From the NCBI GenBank assembly GCA_014379585.1, contig JACMLN010000099.1, forward strand, positions 1-64,000: a stretch of DNA of 64,000 nt. The letters run 5' to 3'. Shown in pieces: positions 46,275 through 55,334 of the stretch. This stretch comes from Gloeobacterales cyanobacterium ES-bin-313 (GTDB taxonomy: Bacteria > Cyanobacteriota > Cyanobacteriia > Gloeobacterales > Gloeobacteraceae). The notes below the pieces were generated by a model that was not told where the DNA came from, ran no database searches, and worked only from the letters and a program-made list of their open reading frames with translations. Numbering within the stretch: position 1 is the first letter of the stretch; each line of letters starts with the position of its first letter. A program made the position numbers and the translations under genes.

Positions 46275-48638
46275 CTAGAAGCGATAGCGAATGGTGCCGT
46301 AAGCGCTGAGGGGTTCGCCAAGCCGAGCTGAACCCCGACCACCGCTTGCGTAATAGTCGGAATCGGTCAGGTTACGCAAGTTGAGTTGGATTTCATAGTT
46401 GTCGTTTGTGTAGCTGATCAAGCCGTCGAGGCTGGCATAGCTCGGCAGTAGGCCAGTCCCGTCCTGATTCGCAAAGCGTGTGTCCTGGAAGTTGAATCCC
46501 AATCCAACTTTCCACTGGGGCGCCACCTGGTATGTCGTCCAGAGGTTGAGGGAATGGCGGGGCACGCCAGTAATTTGCGTATCGCTTCGGGCTGGAGAGA
46601 GAATACCAATGTTGCCATCGAGGCTCAGCGGCACCCCACGGGTCGTCACTGCATCGAGAAAGGCATAGTTAACATTGAACGTCCATTCGGGAACCGGGCG
46701 GGCAATGAGATCGAGTTCTATCCCACGGGAGCGTTGGTCTACTGGATCGGTGGGGTTATTGTTGACATCGAGACGGCTAACAACGTTTACACGGTTGGTG
46801 TTGAAAAGGGCAACCGTCAAGTTGAGTCGGTTGCCGAAGAAACTGCCCTTGTAACCCACTTCGTACTGTTCGGAAGAAGCTAAGGGTAGCGGGGCAAGGA
46901 CATTGTTGACTACGGCTGCCCCATTGGAAGAGAAACTGCTGGCAAAGCTCGCATAAATTGCATTGTTCAAGTCAGGTTGGTAGACAATGCCGATGCGCGG
47001 GTTGAGTTTGGCGACTGTCCGGTCGTAACTGCGAATGGGGGTGCTCCCTTCGGCTCGACGAATCTGAGCCTCACGGAAACTGTCGAAGCGCAGACCCACC
47101 AGAGCCTTCCACTGCTCAGAAAAAGTGATCTGGTCTTGTAGGTAGACAGCAAATGTCTCATTGACCGAGAAGCGGTTTTCGTTGATGTTCGCCTGTACGC
47201 GCGCCACTGGCGATTCGCGAAAGACAACGTTAAACAAGTCGATGCAGGGCACCCGTCGAGTATCGATATTTCTGGCTCCATCAGCACAGACAGCGTTGCC
47301 GTTGAGCGGGTTGGTCGGATCGTTGCTCTGACTCGTAGAGCCAATGGAGCCACTTTGGTAGCGCAGGGTATCGCCATTAATCTTGCTGTACTCAAAGCCA
47401 GTCAAGATCCGGTGATCTGCCCCGAAAAAACGGGTATCAAAGGTGAACTCGCTGCGATTAAGGAAAGCCTCATCGATGTCAAATTGTTCGCGCAGGCGAC
47501 GGGCAAGGGCAATACCACTGGGGAACTCAGCAGAGGGTGTAACGTTGTAGGCGATCACGTCCGTAGCATTGCGGATGAGGTCGAGGCTGCGGCGGGTGTA
47601 GAAGAACTTATTGGTAAAGCTGACTGCGTCCGCAATTTTCAAGTCGTAGATCAGTCCTACCCGGTAGTATTCTTGATCCGCTTTGGCAAACGGAGTGCGA
47701 TAGAGGCGTTCACCTGTGGCAATTGCGCCGTTGGATCCGGGCAAAAACGGAATGCCCGGAATATCCGGCTCGGCGTTGATGCGACGGTAGTCGAAGTCAA
47801 AGGTGAGGGTGTTTTTGGGGTCGATGCGCCACTGAAAAGAGGGAAGAATCTCCAGGCGATAAAGGCTCTGGCTGCGATACCCCTCGCGCTCTTCATAGCC
47901 AAGGTCTAGCCGATAGAGCAGTTTGCCGTCAGGACTAGCACCACCCGTGTTGAGTTGCCCAGCCCGTCTACCAAAACTGCCAAATGAAAAGGTCGCCTCT
48001 GACTCAGCCTTCTCAGTAAATGGTCGGGTGATCAAATTCACCAATCCCGCTCCAGCATTATCGCCAGAGCTGGCCAGTCCGTAGAGTGCCCCAGCCGGCC
48101 CCTTGAGCACCTCAATGCGCTCAACATCGGCAAAGCCACGAAACAGGCCAGAGCGTTCGGTATTGATCGGTGTGATTGCATCGGGCACCCCATCGCGCAA
48201 GAATTCTGCCTGGAAGCCACGAATATAGAAATTATCGATGAAACCGTAGTTTGCGCGGGTACTGGCATTGATGCCGCTGACGTTGCGCAACACATCTTGA
48301 AAGCTAATCGGGTCTTGCTCGCGAATAACTGCTCTGGGAATTGTTTGCACCGAGAAAGGCACATCCCGTGCAGGGGTTTGTATGCCCGTAGCTGACGTTG
48401 TTATCCGCGACTGATTGCGATCCCTCGTGACGGTCACTTCGTCTAGTTCGTCGGGGTTCGCCTGCAGCGAAGGTACAGTTTGAGCAAGCTGGCCTGCATT
48501 TGTCGAAATAGGCGCTAGCTCCCTTAAATAAGGCGCAACTTGAGGCCCTGTAGCCACTACCTGAGCAGAACTCGAAGTAGTCGGCAGCAAAAACAAGCTA
48601 CCTGCTAGAAGCAAGCAAGCCTTTTGGTGATGAAACAT
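46275..48638 (-). CDS. TonB-dependent siderophore receptor
   Basis: 787 residues with the signal peptide ACLLLAGSLFLLPTTSSSA. TonB-box region DEVTVTRDRNQSR, then a plug domain with VPFSVQTIPRAVIREQDPISFQDVLRNVSGINAS, FYIRGFQAEFLRDG and VERIEVLKGPAGALYGLASSGDNAGAGLVNLITRP, which is the siderophore-receptor (FhuA/FpvA) form. The barrel ends in YRF with a terminal aromatic residue. It differs clearly from the first receptor, so the pair is not a recent duplication. Confidence 0.94.
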   Translation of the reverse strand: MFHHQKACLLLAGSLFLLPTTSSSAQVVATGPQVAPYLRELAPISTNAGQLAQTVPSLQANPDELDEVTVTRDRNQSRITTSATGIQTPARDVPFSVQTIPRAVIREQDPISFQDVLRNVSGINASTRANYGFIDNFYIRGFQAEFLRDGVPDAITPINTERSGLFRGFADVERIEVLKGPAGALYGLASSGDNAGAGLVNLITRPFTEKAESEATFSFGSFGRRAGQLNTGGASPDGKLLYRLDLGYEEREGYRSQSLYRLEILPSFQWRIDPKNTLTFDFDYRRINAEPDIPGIPFLPGSNGAIATGERLYRTPFAKADQEYYRVGLIYDLKIADAVSFTNKFFYTRRSLDLIRNATDVIAYNVTPSAEFPSGIALARRLREQFDIDEAFLNRSEFTFDTRFFGADHRILTGFEYSKINGDTLRYQSGSIGSTSQSNDPTNPLNGNAVCADGARNIDTRRVPCIDLFNVVFRESPVARVQANINENRFSVNETFAVYLQDQITFSEQWKALVGLRFDSFREAQIRRAEGSTPIRSYDRTVAKLNPRIGIVYQPDLNNAIYASFASSFSSNGAAVVNNVLAPLPLASSEQYEVGYKGSFFGNRLNLTVALFNTNRVNVVSRLDVNNNPTDPVDQRSRGIELDLIARPVPEWTFNVNYAFLDAVTTRGVPLSLDGNIGILSPARSDTQITGVPRHSLNLWTTYQVAPQWKVGLGFNFQDTRFANQDGTGLLPSYASLDGLISYTNDNYEIQLNLRNLTDSDYYASGGRGSARLGEPLSAYGTIRYRF

Positions 48639-48824
48639 GGTGACTTTAACTCCTCAAAAACTCAACTTTGGTTTGGACTGCGCTCCACGCCGACTGAATT
48701 TTCTTCAGCCATAGATAGACATCGGTGCAGCACGAAGAGATCAGCTTTGCGTGAGATGCTGTTTTCCTTCGCGGAATGCAACATCCAGAGCAAATGCAAC
48801 ACGGATTGCAGCACATAAGCACTA

Positions 48825-48841
48825 TTTCATATTCTTCTCAT
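48825..48841 (+). promoter_or_regulatory. Putative operator, site B: direct repeat TYTCAT, 11-bp period
   Basis: TTTCATATTCTTCTCAT: hexamers at 48825-48830 and 48836-48841. Nearly the same as site A, including the TTCT in the spacer. It lies about 190 bases before receptor 2 (minus strand) and 330 bases before the porin. Confidence 0.65.
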
Positions 48842-49062
48842 TAGCTACACCCAAAGTATGTGACGGCGGACGACAAAATTGCCAGGATAAAATACTGCAA
48901 ACGCAGGTAAGGCTATCTTTTTGAGTCCGTTTCTAGCAATTCAAAAAAGGGCGAACAAGGCCGACTCAAAGCCCTCTTCACTTTTGGAAGTAACAAGAGA
49001 AGCCTAAACTTAATGAAACTATTTGTCAATAAAAGCGACAAACCTTTCCCGGAAAAACTTAG

Positions 49063-49078
49063 ATGAGAAAACTCTCAT
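49063..49078. promoter_or_regulatory. Putative operator, site C: inverted repeat ATGAGA-N4-TCTCAT
   Basis: ATGAGAAAACTCTCAT, symmetrical also in the flanking AG and CT (49061-49080). It lies 90 bases before the porin start. Same 6-4-6 layout as sites D and E. Confidence 0.65.
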
Positions 49079-49168
49079 CTAAACTGGGCTGTTTTCAGCA
49101 TACAAAGCTTAAATACGATAGAAAGATCCGTTTTTTTCGGTCTTTTTTATTCATGTGGGGAGTTGGCA

Positions 49169-50902
49169 ATGAAATTCAAAAACTATCTAGCTGGGACGAT
49201 AGGTCTGCTAGGTCTTGCGTTGTATTCAGTTCCGGCGCTTGCTGAGCCTTCGGAGATTGCACAGGTTACCGACTATACACGGCAGATGATGAAAGAATCT
49301 GTCGCACAGGTCAACTCTGTTTCCGAGTTGAGCGATGTCGATCCGAACTCCTGGGCCTTTCAAGCCCTCAAGAGCGTCGTTGAGCGCTTTGGCTGCCTAG
49401 AAGGCTATCCCAATAAGACTTACTTGGGCAACAAGTCCACCAGCCGCTACGAATTTGCTGCGGGACTCAACGCTTGCTTGGAGAAGGTCAACGACTTGAT
49501 CACCAGCAACACATCCAACAAAGCAACGAAAGAAGATTTAGCCATCCTCAAGCGGCTTCAAGACGAGTTCGCCGCTGAACTCGCTGCCCTACGCGGACGG
49601 GTCGATGCCCTCGAAGCCAAAACCAAAGATATTGAATCGAAGCTCTTCAGCACCACCGCCAAACTAGACGGAACCGTGGTCATGGCGATCACCGGTGGCG
49701 GTGGTCAAACCGGCGGCAACATCTTCTACCCCACAAATGGAACCAGCGGCCCATTCTTGAGTGGTCCTTTTGGCGATTCGCCTCTCTCCCAATCCATTGG
49801 TCCGCTTGGAAGCGCGCCAGCCACAGCCGCGAACACCACTTTCGTGGCACGCACATCGCTCAATTTGCGGGCGACAATTACCGGCAACGACGAATTATTG
49901 ATCCGTCTACGCGGCGTCACCGGTCAAGATCTTGCTGCGCTTTATCAAAGTCAGGCATCCAACTTTGGAACCCTGTTCTACGCTCTTGGACCTGGCAACA
50001 TCCCCTACGATGGTTCCTTCCCGAATAGTGGTGGCAGCCAAGGTACCAACGGTTCTTCCCTGGTCACGATTGACAAGATCCGCTACTTGTACAATGTCAG
50101 CGAAAGTTTCAACGTCTACTTCGGACGTGTCGATATCTACGAGTTCTTCGACACCAACTCGTTCAACAACGAAGAAACGACATTTTCAAGCGGCTTCACG
50201 ATCAATAGCCCAGCCGTGGCCTTCTTCTTCACAGGGCCTGGTGGTGGCTTTAACTACCACATCACCGACAGACTGGCGATTCGCGGTCTTTACTTCGCGG
50301 TCACTGGTGGTTCCGTAACAGCAGGCAACACCGGTAGTAGCGGTCTCTTTGGCGGCACAAATGCCCTCGCTGGCGAGATCGAGTTCAACCCCAGCGCATC
50401 GTCCCATATCAAGTTCACCTATGTGCGCCTCACCGAACAGAACAGCCTCTACGGTGGCGACATCAGCTCGTTGGCGGGTCTCGGTAGTACTACGGACATC
50501 TTCGGCTTCAACACTGAGTGGGCGATTAACCCAGGCTTGATCGTCTTTGGACGTTACAGCTTCTCCAACTCCGAGCTGAAAGGTCTTCTCACACCTGGTG
50601 GTTCGTTCAGCACGATCAATGCTAGTACGTGGCAAGGCGGATTCGGCCTACCTAACTTGTTAGGTTCCGGCAACCTCTTCGGTGCCATCTACGGCCAACC
50701 TGTCCGCTTCGGTGGCGGTCAAGTGAATGGCCTGAGCGCTGCCACAAATGGTATCGAGAACGTCGCTGAGATCTTCTTCCGCTTCCAGCTGAATGATCGC
50801 CTCAGCATTACCCCAGACGTGCAGTTCGTGATCAACTCCGCCAACACCCGTGACAGTGTCGGCCTCACCGTTGGCACCCTTAGAGCTACCTTCACCTTCT
50901 AA
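49169..50902 (+). CDS. SLH-domain outer-membrane porin (iron-uptake porin type)
   Basis: From the ATG at 49169 (GGGGAG 6 bases upstream) the product has 577 residues. Signal peptide (NYLAGTIGLLGLALYSVPALA), then an SLH domain (DVDPNSWAFQALKSVVERFGCLEGYPNKTYLGNKSTSRYEFAAGLNACLEKV, written here only as a guide from about residue 50 to 105) that binds peptidoglycan-linked polymer. A coiled coil follows (LAILKRLQDEFAAELAALRGRVDALEAKTKDIE region), then a Gly/Ser/Asn-rich beta barrel ending in TLRATFTF. This layout is that of cyanobacterial OprB/Som porins; some are linked to iron uptake. Confidence 0.92.
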   Translation: MKFKNYLAGTIGLLGLALYSVPALAEPSEIAQVTDYTRQMMKESVAQVNSVSELSDVDPNSWAFQALKSVVERFGCLEGYPNKTYLGNKSTSRYEFAAGLNACLEKVNDLITSNTSNKATKEDLAILKRLQDEFAAELAALRGRVDALEAKTKDIESKLFSTTAKLDGTVVMAITGGGGQTGGNIFYPTNGTSGPFLSGPFGDSPLSQSIGPLGSAPATAANTTFVARTSLNLRATITGNDELLIRLRGVTGQDLAALYQSQASNFGTLFYALGPGNIPYDGSFPNSGGSQGTNGSSLVTIDKIRYLYNVSESFNVYFGRVDIYEFFDTNSFNNEETTFSSGFTINSPAVAFFFTGPGGGFNYHITDRLAIRGLYFAVTGGSVTAGNTGSSGLFGGTNALAGEIEFNPSASSHIKFTYVRLTEQNSLYGGDISSLAGLGSTTDIFGFNTEWAINPGLIVFGRYSFSNSELKGLLTPGGSFSTINASTWQGGFGLPNLLGSGNLFGAIYGQPVRFGGGQVNGLSAATNGIENVAEIFFRFQLNDRLSITPDVQFVINSANTRDSVGLTVGTLRATFTF

Positions 50903-50945
50903 GTCGTGGTCACCCACTTCTTTGAAAGCTGATTGAAGCGCACGA

Positions 50946-50996
50946 GCTCGCAAAGAAAGCAATCACCTCGCTTTCTTTGCGAGCTTGTATTTTTTA
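50946..50996 (+). terminator. Intrinsic terminator of the porin gene
   Basis: A perfect 15-bp stem (50946-50960 with 50970-50984, loop of 9), followed by TTGTATTTTTT. It lies 44 bases after the porin stop. Confidence 0.93.
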
Positions 50997-50998
50997 GC

Positions 50999-51044
50999 AT
51001 GCTTATTCCTCGTACTTCTTTTGACGAGGGATAAGCATTTTTTG
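50999..51044 (+). terminator. Second hairpin with T-run downstream of the porin
   Basis: A 15-bp stem with one G-T pair (50999-51013 with 51024-51038, loop of 10), followed by six Ts. It directly follows the first terminator, so it may be a back-up terminator or the 3' end of a short transcript beginning between the two. Confidence 0.75.
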
Positions 51045-51124
51045 TGATAGTGAAATTTTTCTGACAATTTAGGAATTTGCGCTCCATATCCTACTAGAGT
51101 GTGGAGATCCTCTTTTGCGACCAG

Positions 51125-51162
51125 ATGAGACTGTGATGAACAAAAGATGAAAAAGTTTTCAT
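51125..51162. promoter_or_regulatory. Putative operator, site D: three direct half-sites plus one inverted
   Basis: ATGAGA at 51125, ATGAAC at 51136 and ATGAAA at 51147 are spaced exactly 11 bases. The last also forms ATGAAA-AAGT-TTTCAT (51147-51162) with an inverted half-site. Just downstream lies another 6-4-6 inverted repeat, GTAAAA-ACTG-TTTTAC (51171-51186). The array is 65 bases before the histidine kinase, which suggests autoregulation. Confidence 0.7.
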
Positions 51163-51226
51163 GTAAAGTAGTAAAAACTGTTTTACAACGAATGAAGGCA
51201 GGGTAGCGATCCATTCTTCGGGGAAA

Positions 51227-52648
51227 GTGAATGCTGCAATGGCTATAAGCAAGAAATGGAGGGAGTTGAGCCGCTGGAAGTGGGTTTTGGGAAGCGTCCG
51301 TTCTCAAATTCTCATTTGGTATATGGCTTTAATGACTTCTGTGGGCGTGATCGTGATCGTAGCGAGCCAAGAAGTTCTGTTTTTCCGTCTTTCAGAGCGC
51401 ATTCATCAGACTGTCGAGCGCGAAGTCAATCACTTTCGTCTAGACACTGCCGAGGAAGGGAATGTAAAGACCCGATTTGATCGCTATTTAGTCCGCACAC
51501 TTCCCCATGAGTATCTGTATCTATTGACGTTTATTGACGGCAAGCTTTATAAATCTTTCCCTGGCTCATTGCCCCAGGATCTGCTCAAGGCGATCATCCA
51601 AAAGAAGGCTACCAGCGGAGAGATTCGTACCCAGTCAGGCACTTATTTGTTGCAGGCCGAGCCTTTGGCCCAAGGGGGTAAAGTGCGCGGGCAACTTGTG
51701 GCTGCCTACTGCCTTTCCTGTGATCGTAAAGCAATCGATGATTCGACATCGATTATGGCCATTGCTTTTATCATCAGTATCTTGGCCGTTTCTGCCCTCG
51801 CTTGGGATGCGGCTGGACGCATCTTAGCCCCCCTCAAACTGCTGACGCAAACAGCACACAAAATCACTGAAGCGGACTTCACACAGCGCATTCCCCTTCG
51901 AGGCTACGGAGAAATTGCGGAGATGACCGCAACTTTTAATGAGATGTTGGATCGCTTAGAAATTGCTTTTGCCAGCCAACGCCAGTTCATCAACGATGCA
52001 AGCCACGAGTTGCGCACACCGATTACGATCATTAGAGGGCATCTCGAATTGCTGGAGGAGGAGCCTGAGGAGCGCAAAGAAACGGTCGCTCTCGTTTTGG
52101 ACGAACTGGACCGAGTTTCCCGATTCGTCGAAGATCTGTTGCTGCTGGCCAAAGCCGAGCAGCCCAAGTTTTTGGTCATGCAAACAGTCGATATGGCCAC
52201 TTTGACAGAAGAAATCTTTGCAAAAGCGAGCGCCCTCGCTCCTCGTCAGTGGTACTTGGAAAGTAAAGCGCCTGTGAAACTCGTTGCTGACTCTCAGCGT
52301 CTCACCCAAGCAGTAATTAACTTAGCTGAAAATGCCGTGAAACACACCGATGGCAAGATTGCCATTGGCTCCGCCGTTCAAGGCAACAACGTTGCCCTCT
52401 GGGTGCGAGACAGTGGCCGAGGAATTCCAGAGCCCCAGCAAGAGCGGATCTTTGAGCGCTTTGTCCAGATCGATTCTCCCCGCAGTGCCGATGGTGTAGG
52501 TCTTGGCCTCAGCATTGTCCGCGCCATCGCTTCTGCCCACTTTGGACAGGTCACGTTGGAATGCCAACCAGGGCAGGGCTGTCTTTTTAGCATTGTGCTT
52601 CCTCTCAATCACCAAATGAGCCACCATGAACCGTATCTTGATCGCTGA
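51227..52648 (+). CDS. Sensor histidine kinase
   Basis: A 473-residue membrane kinase. First membrane segment about 27-47 and second about 174-193, enclosing a sensor domain of about 125 residues. A CxxC pair (C162-L-S-C165) stands just before the second segment. HAMP domain about 195-247, phospho-accepting H260 in FINDASHELRTPIT, and an ATPase domain with NLAENAVKHT (N-box), VRDSGRGIP and GVGLGLSIVRAI. Ribosome binding site GGGGAAAG. It overlaps the response regulator by 23 bases; the kinase-first order is less usual. Confidence 0.94.
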   Translation: MNAAMAISKKWRELSRWKWVLGSVRSQILIWYMALMTSVGVIVIVASQEVLFFRLSERIHQTVEREVNHFRLDTAEEGNVKTRFDRYLVRTLPHEYLYLLTFIDGKLYKSFPGSLPQDLLKAIIQKKATSGEIRTQSGTYLLQAEPLAQGGKVRGQLVAAYCLSCDRKAIDDSTSIMAIAFIISILAVSALAWDAAGRILAPLKLLTQTAHKITEADFTQRIPLRGYGEIAEMTATFNEMLDRLEIAFASQRQFINDASHELRTPITIIRGHLELLEEEPEERKETVALVLDELDRVSRFVEDLLLLAKAEQPKFLVMQTVDMATLTEEIFAKASALAPRQWYLESKAPVKLVADSQRLTQAVINLAENAVKHTDGKIAIGSAVQGNNVALWVRDSGRGIPEPQQERIFERFVQIDSPRSADGVGLGLSIVRAIASAHFGQVTLECQPGQGCLFSIVLPLNHQMSHHEPYLDR

Positions 52649-53294
52649 AGACGAATCCCGGATTGTCGCGTTCCTCGAAAAAGGGCTACGCGCCAATGGA
52701 TTTACCACCACTGCCGTCAATGACGGCAACCAGGCTGCCCGCATCGCCTCTAGCGAAGACTTCGACTTGATGATCCTCGATCTTGGCTTGCCTGGAAAAG
52801 ATGGCCTGGTAGTCCTTGAAGACATTCGCGGACGGGGAGAAAAATTACCAATCATTATTCTGACTGCCCGCGACGACATCCACGATAAAGTAACTGGTCT
52901 TGAATCGGGAGCAGACGACTATCTCACCAAACCTTTTCGATTCGAGGAACTGCTCGCCCGTATTCGTGTTCGTTTACGAGAATCGCGTCAGCCGAGCGGG
53001 GGGTCAGGGATGACCATTAAAGTGGGTGATGTTGTTTTGGATCTACGCACCCGCAAAGTGGCAGTGAATGGCCGCCACGTGGAACTCTCAGCACGAGAAT
53101 TTACTCTAGCGGAAACCTTTCTTTTGCATCCTGGGCAGGTGATGACCCGCGAACACTTGCTCAGTCGGGTCTGGGGATACGATTATGATCCAGGATCCAA
53201 TATTGTCGATGTTTATGTTGGTTATCTGCGCAAAAAAATCGATAGCCAACTGATCGAGACTGTGCGCGGTATGGGGTACCGCTTGCGGGTATGA
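52626..53294 (+). CDS. OmpR-family response regulator
   Basis: 222 residues. The receiver domain has acidic residues E8-D9, phospho-accepting D52 in MILDLGLPGKDG, T-A in IILTARDD, and the K in DYLTKPFRFEEL. The C-terminal winged-helix domain has LSAREFTLAETFLLHPGQVMTREHLLSRVWG and VDVYVGYLRKKI. Such regulators bind direct repeats about one helical turn apart, as seen in sites A, B and D. Its stop codon lies inside site E. Confidence 0.95.
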   Translation: MNRILIAEDESRIVAFLEKGLRANGFTTTAVNDGNQAARIASSEDFDLMILDLGLPGKDGLVVLEDIRGRGEKLPIIILTARDDIHDKVTGLESGADDYLTKPFRFEELLARIRVRLRESRQPSGGSGMTIKVGDVVLDLRTRKVAVNGRHVELSAREFTLAETFLLHPGQVMTREHLLSRVWGYDYDPGSNIVDVYVGYLRKKIDSQLIETVRGMGYRLRV

Positions 53295-53306
53295 GAGCCT
53301 TCTCAT
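53291..53306. promoter_or_regulatory. Putative operator, site E: inverted repeat ATGAGA-N4-TCTCAT
   Basis: ATGAGAGCCTTCTCAT overlaps the last codon and stop of the response regulator gene and lies about 100 bases before the ABC exporter gene. A single ATGAGA also lies at 53352-53357. Same 6-4-6 form as site C. Confidence 0.6.
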
Positions 53307-53402
53307 CTGCCCCTCACCCTTGCTACACAGTCCTCAACAATAGTTGTTATTATGAGAAATACCTTGCCAAATTGTACTAGATAAAGCTTTAGGAGCACAT
53401 GT

Positions 53403-55334
53403 ATGGCAGTCAGTCTTGAGCCCTCGAAGATAGTACCCCAGGGGAAGTTCGGTGCGCAAGATCCTTCAGCAACGGTAGCGGCACCGACACCGTATGGACG
53501 GCTGCGTGCCCTGCTCCAACAAGAATGGCTAGATGGCACCTTAATCCTCGTCTATACAGCGATGATCGGTCTGTTGTCTTTGGCAGTACCACTATCAACC
53601 CAGGCTTTGGTTAACACAATTGCCTCTGGTGTCTTCTTACAGCCGCTAGTGGTTCTCAGCTTCCTTGTGCTTGGCTGCTTGTTGTTTGCTGGATTGTTGC
53701 AGGTGTTGCGCTTAGTTTTGGCAGAGCGCTTGCAGCAGCGCATTTTTGCGCGGGTGGCTCTCGATCTTGCTTTGCGATTGCCCTTTGTGCGCCAGTCTGC
53801 CCTTGCTGATGCCTACGCTCCGCATCTGGTCAATCGCTTCTTTGATGTACTCAACGTTCAAAAAACCCTCTCTAAGCTGCTCATCGACGTGCCAGCCTCC
53901 GCTTTTCAGATTCTGGTTGGCCTCTTGCTGATGGTCTTCTACAGCCCTCTGTTGCTGGTTTTTGCCCTCTGTGTCATCTTATTTATTTTAATTACTTGGC
54001 TGGGTTTAGGCATCGGTGGATTGCAAACCAGCATCAAAGAATCTTCCTACAAGTACCATGTTGCCGACTGGCTTGAAGAATTAGGGCGGTGCAACGTCGG
54101 CTTCAAGCTGAGCGGAAACAGTAGCTTTCCCTTGGAGCGAACCGACAAACTTGTGCTTGGTTACATCAACGCAAGACAGCTGCACTTCCGCGTGCTTCTG
54201 CGTCAAGCTGTTGGCAATGCGATCTTTCGAGCCGTGGCAAACGCTGGGGTGCTCGCGATCGGTGGCTGGCTTGTGATCAATGCCCAGTTCACGATTGGTC
54301 AACTTGTTGCTGCCGAGATTGTTTTGCTTTCTGTGCTGTCTGCCCTCGACAAACTTGTGAGAATGCTGGAGGATCTTTACGACCTGCTTACTAGTCTTCA
54401 CAAGCTCGGCCAACTCACCGACCTGCCCCCAGAACGTCAAAATGGGGTGGCAATCTCCAATGCACCTACATCTAGCCCGCAGAGCATTCCAGGAGCGAGT
54501 GTACTTTGCCGAGGGGTACGGTTCAGTTACCAAGAAGATACCGAAGTGCTGTCCGGACTAGATCTTGATTTAGAGCCAGGCGCTCAAATCAGCCTTGTTG
54601 GGACGAGTGGTGCTGGCAAGTCAACGCTTGCGGCTCTGCTGGTTGGCTTGCAAGAGCCAAGCCACGGGCTTGTCATGGTGAACAGTGTGGAAGTCCGCAG
54701 TGCCAATCTTGAAAATCTCCGCAAGATCGTGAGCCTTGTCAACGACACCAACGAAATCTTTGAAGGAAGCATCGAAGAGAATATTCTCCTTGGACGCCCT
54801 GAGATCAGTCCTTTCGATATTGAATGGGCTTTAGAAACAGCGCAACTGACCGAAGAACTGGCCAAAATGCCAAAAGGTTTGAAGACACCCTTGATCAGTG
54901 GAGGACGCAACCTTTCCCGTGGACAGTTGCAACGCCTCTTGATTGCCCGCGCAATCATCACTCGCCCACACCTGTTGATCCTGGACGAAGCCTTCACAGG
55001 CATTGATGAGCGGGATAAGTTAAGCATCCTCGAATGCCTCTACGCCGAAGATAAGCATTGGACGATCATCGATATTTCCCACGATCCTGAAGTCGTCATT
55101 CGCTCCGATACGATCTACGTTCTCGAAGATGGCAAGTTGGTTGAGACCCACACAGGTATCAAGTCCAAGTCCAATTTTCCAGGTGCTAAGAGTCGGTTTG
55201 CCGCTCTGTTTCCAAGCCTGCGATCCTCCAATCTACCTCCTAGTTACGTGAAGACCTATGCTGCAAGCCCTGCCCCAATCCAAACAAACATTGCCCAAGT
55301 CCCTACAAACTCTACAAACTCCTCGGCCTCTTAG
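53403..55334 (+). CDS. ABC exporter with fused membrane and ATPase domains
   Basis: 643 residues. An N-terminal cytosolic stretch of about 35 residues, six membrane segments (about 55-330), then an ATPase domain: Walker A GTSGAGKST (about 400-408), a variant signature LSRGQ (about 504) in place of LSGGQ, and LLILDEAFTGID. No C39 peptidase domain, so it is not a leader-cleaving exporter. Ribosome binding site AGGAG. It is followed by hlyD- and tolC-like genes, with a 77-base overlap into the first. The substrate is not visible. Confidence 0.9.
   Translation: MAVSLEPSKIVPQGKFGAQDPSATVAAPTPYGRLRALLQQEWLDGTLILVYTAMIGLLSLAVPLSTQALVNTIASGVFLQPLVVLSFLVLGCLLFAGLLQVLRLVLAERLQQRIFARVALDLALRLPFVRQSALADAYAPHLVNRFFDVLNVQKTLSKLLIDVPASAFQILVGLLLMVFYSPLLLVFALCVILFILITWLGLGIGGLQTSIKESSYKYHVADWLEELGRCNVGFKLSGNSSFPLERTDKLVLGYINARQLHFRVLLRQAVGNAIFRAVANAGVLAIGGWLVINAQFTIGQLVAAEIVLLSVLSALDKLVRMLEDLYDLLTSLHKLGQLTDLPPERQNGVAISNAPTSSPQSIPGASVLCRGVRFSYQEDTEVLSGLDLDLEPGAQISLVGTSGAGKSTLAALLVGLQEPSHGLVMVNSVEVRSANLENLRKIVSLVNDTNEIFEGSIEENILLGRPEISPFDIEWALETAQLTEELAKMPKGLKTPLISGGRNLSRGQLQRLLIARAIITRPHLLILDEAFTGIDERDKLSILECLYAEDKHWTIIDISHDPEVVIRSDTIYVLEDGKLVETHTGIKSKSNFPGAKSRFAALFPSLRSSNLPPSYVKTYAASPAPIQTNIAQVPTNSTNSSAS

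Larger units (their letters stand above)
48639..49168. other. Divergent regulatory region between receptor 2 and the porin
   Basis: About 530 bases, more AT-rich than neighbours, with no supported gene. It carries operator sites B (48825-48841) and C (49063-49078). A short frame starting at 49063 overlaps site C and is not credible. Confidence 0.6.

Noticed and set aside
53334-53346. AACAA-TAG-TTGTT inverted repeat before the ABC exporter
   Set aside because: Only five pairs, unlike the shared hexamer, and likely by chance in AT-rich DNA.
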